A stretch of DNA of 64,000 nt, taken from assembly GCA_964433675.1 (NCBI GenBank), contig CAYSSJ010000014.1, positions 1 through 64,000 on the forward strand, written 5' to 3'. Below the pieces are notes generated by a model. The model did no database searches, was not told the DNA's origin, and worked only from the letters and a program-made list of their open reading frames with translations. Positions 62,952 through 64,000 of the stretch are shown in pieces; position 1 is the stretch's first letter, and every line of letters begins with the position of its first letter. Position numbers and translations under genes: made by a program. The stretch is from CAYSSJ01 sp964433675. Lineage in GTDB: Bacteria; Cloacimonadota; Cloacimonadia; Cloacimonadales; TCS61.

Positions 62952-63682
62952 TTGAACTGATGCACCGACCACTCGTAGTGAAGTTCATCTTCTCTTTGGA
63001 AAATTCGCAGTTTCCCAAAATTACCGGTGTCGCTTCTAATACTATAGTAATTTGTCCTACCACTGTTCAAAATCCGATTTTTATAGGTTTGATAATCGAA
63101 ACTGAGCATCACATCCACAGGCAAACCTTGCACCAGATCTCTATCGATATACAATCCTGCATTAGAGAGCATTATGACAAGATCTGCAAAATGTGATAAA
63201 TACTGAGATTGCTTGGCTGCAATATCGAAAATATCAAATCTGAATTCAGACTTTTCGTCTATGGAAAACTTGACCGCATAATCCGGTGTATAGATAGAAG
63301 TGAAGCCAATAGTATAGCCATCTAACGGTATGACGATACTACGCTGATAAGCCAATGAATCACTGATAACATTGGCAGAGATGATTTCCGTCTCGAACTC
63401 GACAGTATCGTAACCAAACTTAAAACCGACCGGTGAAGCATAATCTATCTCCATCAAATCGAGATTATAGAGGAATAAACTATCAGATACGGATTCGCTG
63501 AATATCCTGCCGGCAGCGATATTTATCTGAGGTATGGTGTCGTTTACTGTACTCTGGGTTATGAGCTCAACATCAAAATCCTGCTCAAATTGCGGTTCGA
63601 TGAAGAAGTTCAAATCAACCAGTGGCACGGCAAATAGGGTTGTCATAATGAGAGCTGTCGCTACCGATAAAGCAATTTTCAT
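62948..63682 (-). CDS. Exported 5'-nucleotidase-like protein lacking metal motifs
   Basis: 244 residues with a signal peptide (MKIALSVATALIMTTLFA). The middle and end resemble calcineurin-like 5'-nucleotidases: FKFGYDTVEFETEIISANV, IPLDGYTIGFTSIYTPDYAV and ADLVIMLSNAGLYIDRDLV followed by a GNFGKLRI strand. The metal-binding Asn-His-Glu and Gly-His-x-His motifs are absent (the latter replaced by SFDYQTYK). It may therefore be a non-catalytic relative. The call is from pattern only. First gene of the xerC-EamA group. Confidence 0.5.
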   Translation of the reverse strand: MKIALSVATALIMTTLFAVPLVDLNFFIEPQFEQDFDVELITQSTVNDTIPQINIAAGRIFSESVSDSLFLYNLDLMEIDYASPVGFKFGYDTVEFETEIISANVISDSLAYQRSIVIPLDGYTIGFTSIYTPDYAVKFSIDEKSEFRFDIFDIAAKQSQYLSHFADLVIMLSNAGLYIDRDLVQGLPVDVMLSFDYQTYKNRILNSGRTNYYSIRSDTGNFGKLRIFQREDELHYEWSVHQFK

Positions 63683-63740
63683 ATCTTTTATCTCTCCATT
63701 TATTTTTTATTGATGTGATATTTTTGATATAGCTGTTAGA

Positions 63741-63760
63741 TGTCAAAAAGAATTTTGACA
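63741..63760. promoter_or_regulatory. Palindrome in divergent promoter region
   Basis: TGTCAAAA-AGAA-TTTTGACA, a perfect 8-bp inverted repeat. It supplies a TTGACA -35-like box on both strands between the divergent genes at 63682 and 63815, but convincing -10 boxes were not found. Confidence 0.4.
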
Positions 63761-63814
63761 GAATTAAGGTTATTTATTTTTTGGTAGAAAAAAAAGATAT
63801 GGAAAGGTACATAT

Positions 63815-64000
63815 ATGAACTCATCTTTGGTTATAGTGATCGGAGCATATGGAAGCGGTAAGAGTGAGTATGCTATAAATCTGAGTACCGATATGAAAAG
63901 TAATGGAGCAGATGTAAGCCTTGTAGATTTGGATATTGTCAATCCCTATTTCCGCAGCAGGGATATACGCGAGAAATTCATCGCCAGAGGGATAGATGTC
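63815..64000 (+). CDS. P-loop ATPase, 5' part only
   Basis: Open from ATG at 63815 to the window edge (62 codons), behind GGAAAGG. Begins MNSSLVIVIGAYGSGKSEY with a Walker A motif (GAYGSGKS), followed by VSLVDLDIVNPYFRSRDIRE, resembling MinD/ArsA-type or CobQ-like nucleotide-binding proteins. Too short for more. Divergent from the nucleotidase-like gene. Confidence 0.75.
   Translation, partial: MNSSLVIVIGAYGSGKSEYAINLSTDMKSNGADVSLVDLDIVNPYFRSRDIREKFIARGIDV

Overview
The window looks like the chromosome of an uncultured Gram-negative bacterium of moderately low GC, probably in or near Candidatus Cloacimonadota or the wider Fibrobacterota/Chlorobiota/Bacteroidota assemblage. This is inferred from secreted proteins ending in an 'NYPNPFNPET'-type FlgD-like/type IX sorting domain, DAP-type peptidoglycan genes (MurE motif DNPR), a MlaE-type permease, several lipoproteins and an archaeal-type Mrp gene order. 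No rRNA, tRNA or CRISPR array is seen; the only RNA gene recognised is tmRNA.

Layout. 1-8.2 kb: minus-strand nfo and htpG (a CIRCE-like HrcA operator lies upstream of htpG), plus-strand osmC-like gene, then a minus-strand operon murJ-uvrC-pyrR. 8.4-9.3 kb: ssrA (tmRNA) followed by a small GIY-YIG nuclease gene flanked by 68-bp direct repeats, closed by a bidirectional terminator. 9.3-14.3 kb: a lipoprotein gene, a four-gene polyamine operon (speD, pyruvoyl arginine decarboxylase, speE, speB), a 55-codon small gene and a lipoprotein/LysM pair. 14.3-19.2 kb: a plus-strand operon pgpH-ybeY-CNNM/CorC-DUF3108-VanZ. 19.2-26.0 kb: a long compact minus-strand operon gcvH-gmk-rpoZ-like-udg-dnaB-mlaE-thiB-like-trmL-dapA-hypothetical, with a REC/HD-GYP gene upstream.

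27.2-43.3 kb is a near-complete division and cell wall (dcw) cluster: mraZ, rsmH, ftsL-like, ftsI (two PASTA domains), a murE-murF fusion, mraY, murD, ftsW, murG, murC, ftsQ, ftsA, ftsZ. murB and ddl are absent. It opens with five CTCA boxes at 10-11 bp spacing that look like a MraZ operator. It is followed by a small membrane protein, an acetyltransferase, an unknown protein and a two-domain FKBP lipoprotein.

45.3-57.1 kb is the most unusual part: an Mrp/Mbh-type cation/proton antiporter operon in the archaeal order (E, F, G, DUF4040, [PTS-EIIA-like, PII-like], B, MbhE-like, hypothetical, C, D). It carries two regulator-like genes and is split by two opposite-strand M28 peptidase paralogs that share a 950-bp block with no differences. 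57.2-60.8 kb holds two more secreted proteins with the same sorting domain, separated by a repeat-rich gap. 61.1-63.7 kb is a minus-strand group: a 5'-nucleotidase-like protein lacking metal motifs, a XerC/D recombinase and a frameshifted EamA transporter. The window ends inside a P-loop ATPase gene.

All functional assignments come from reading motifs and gene order; no database search was run.
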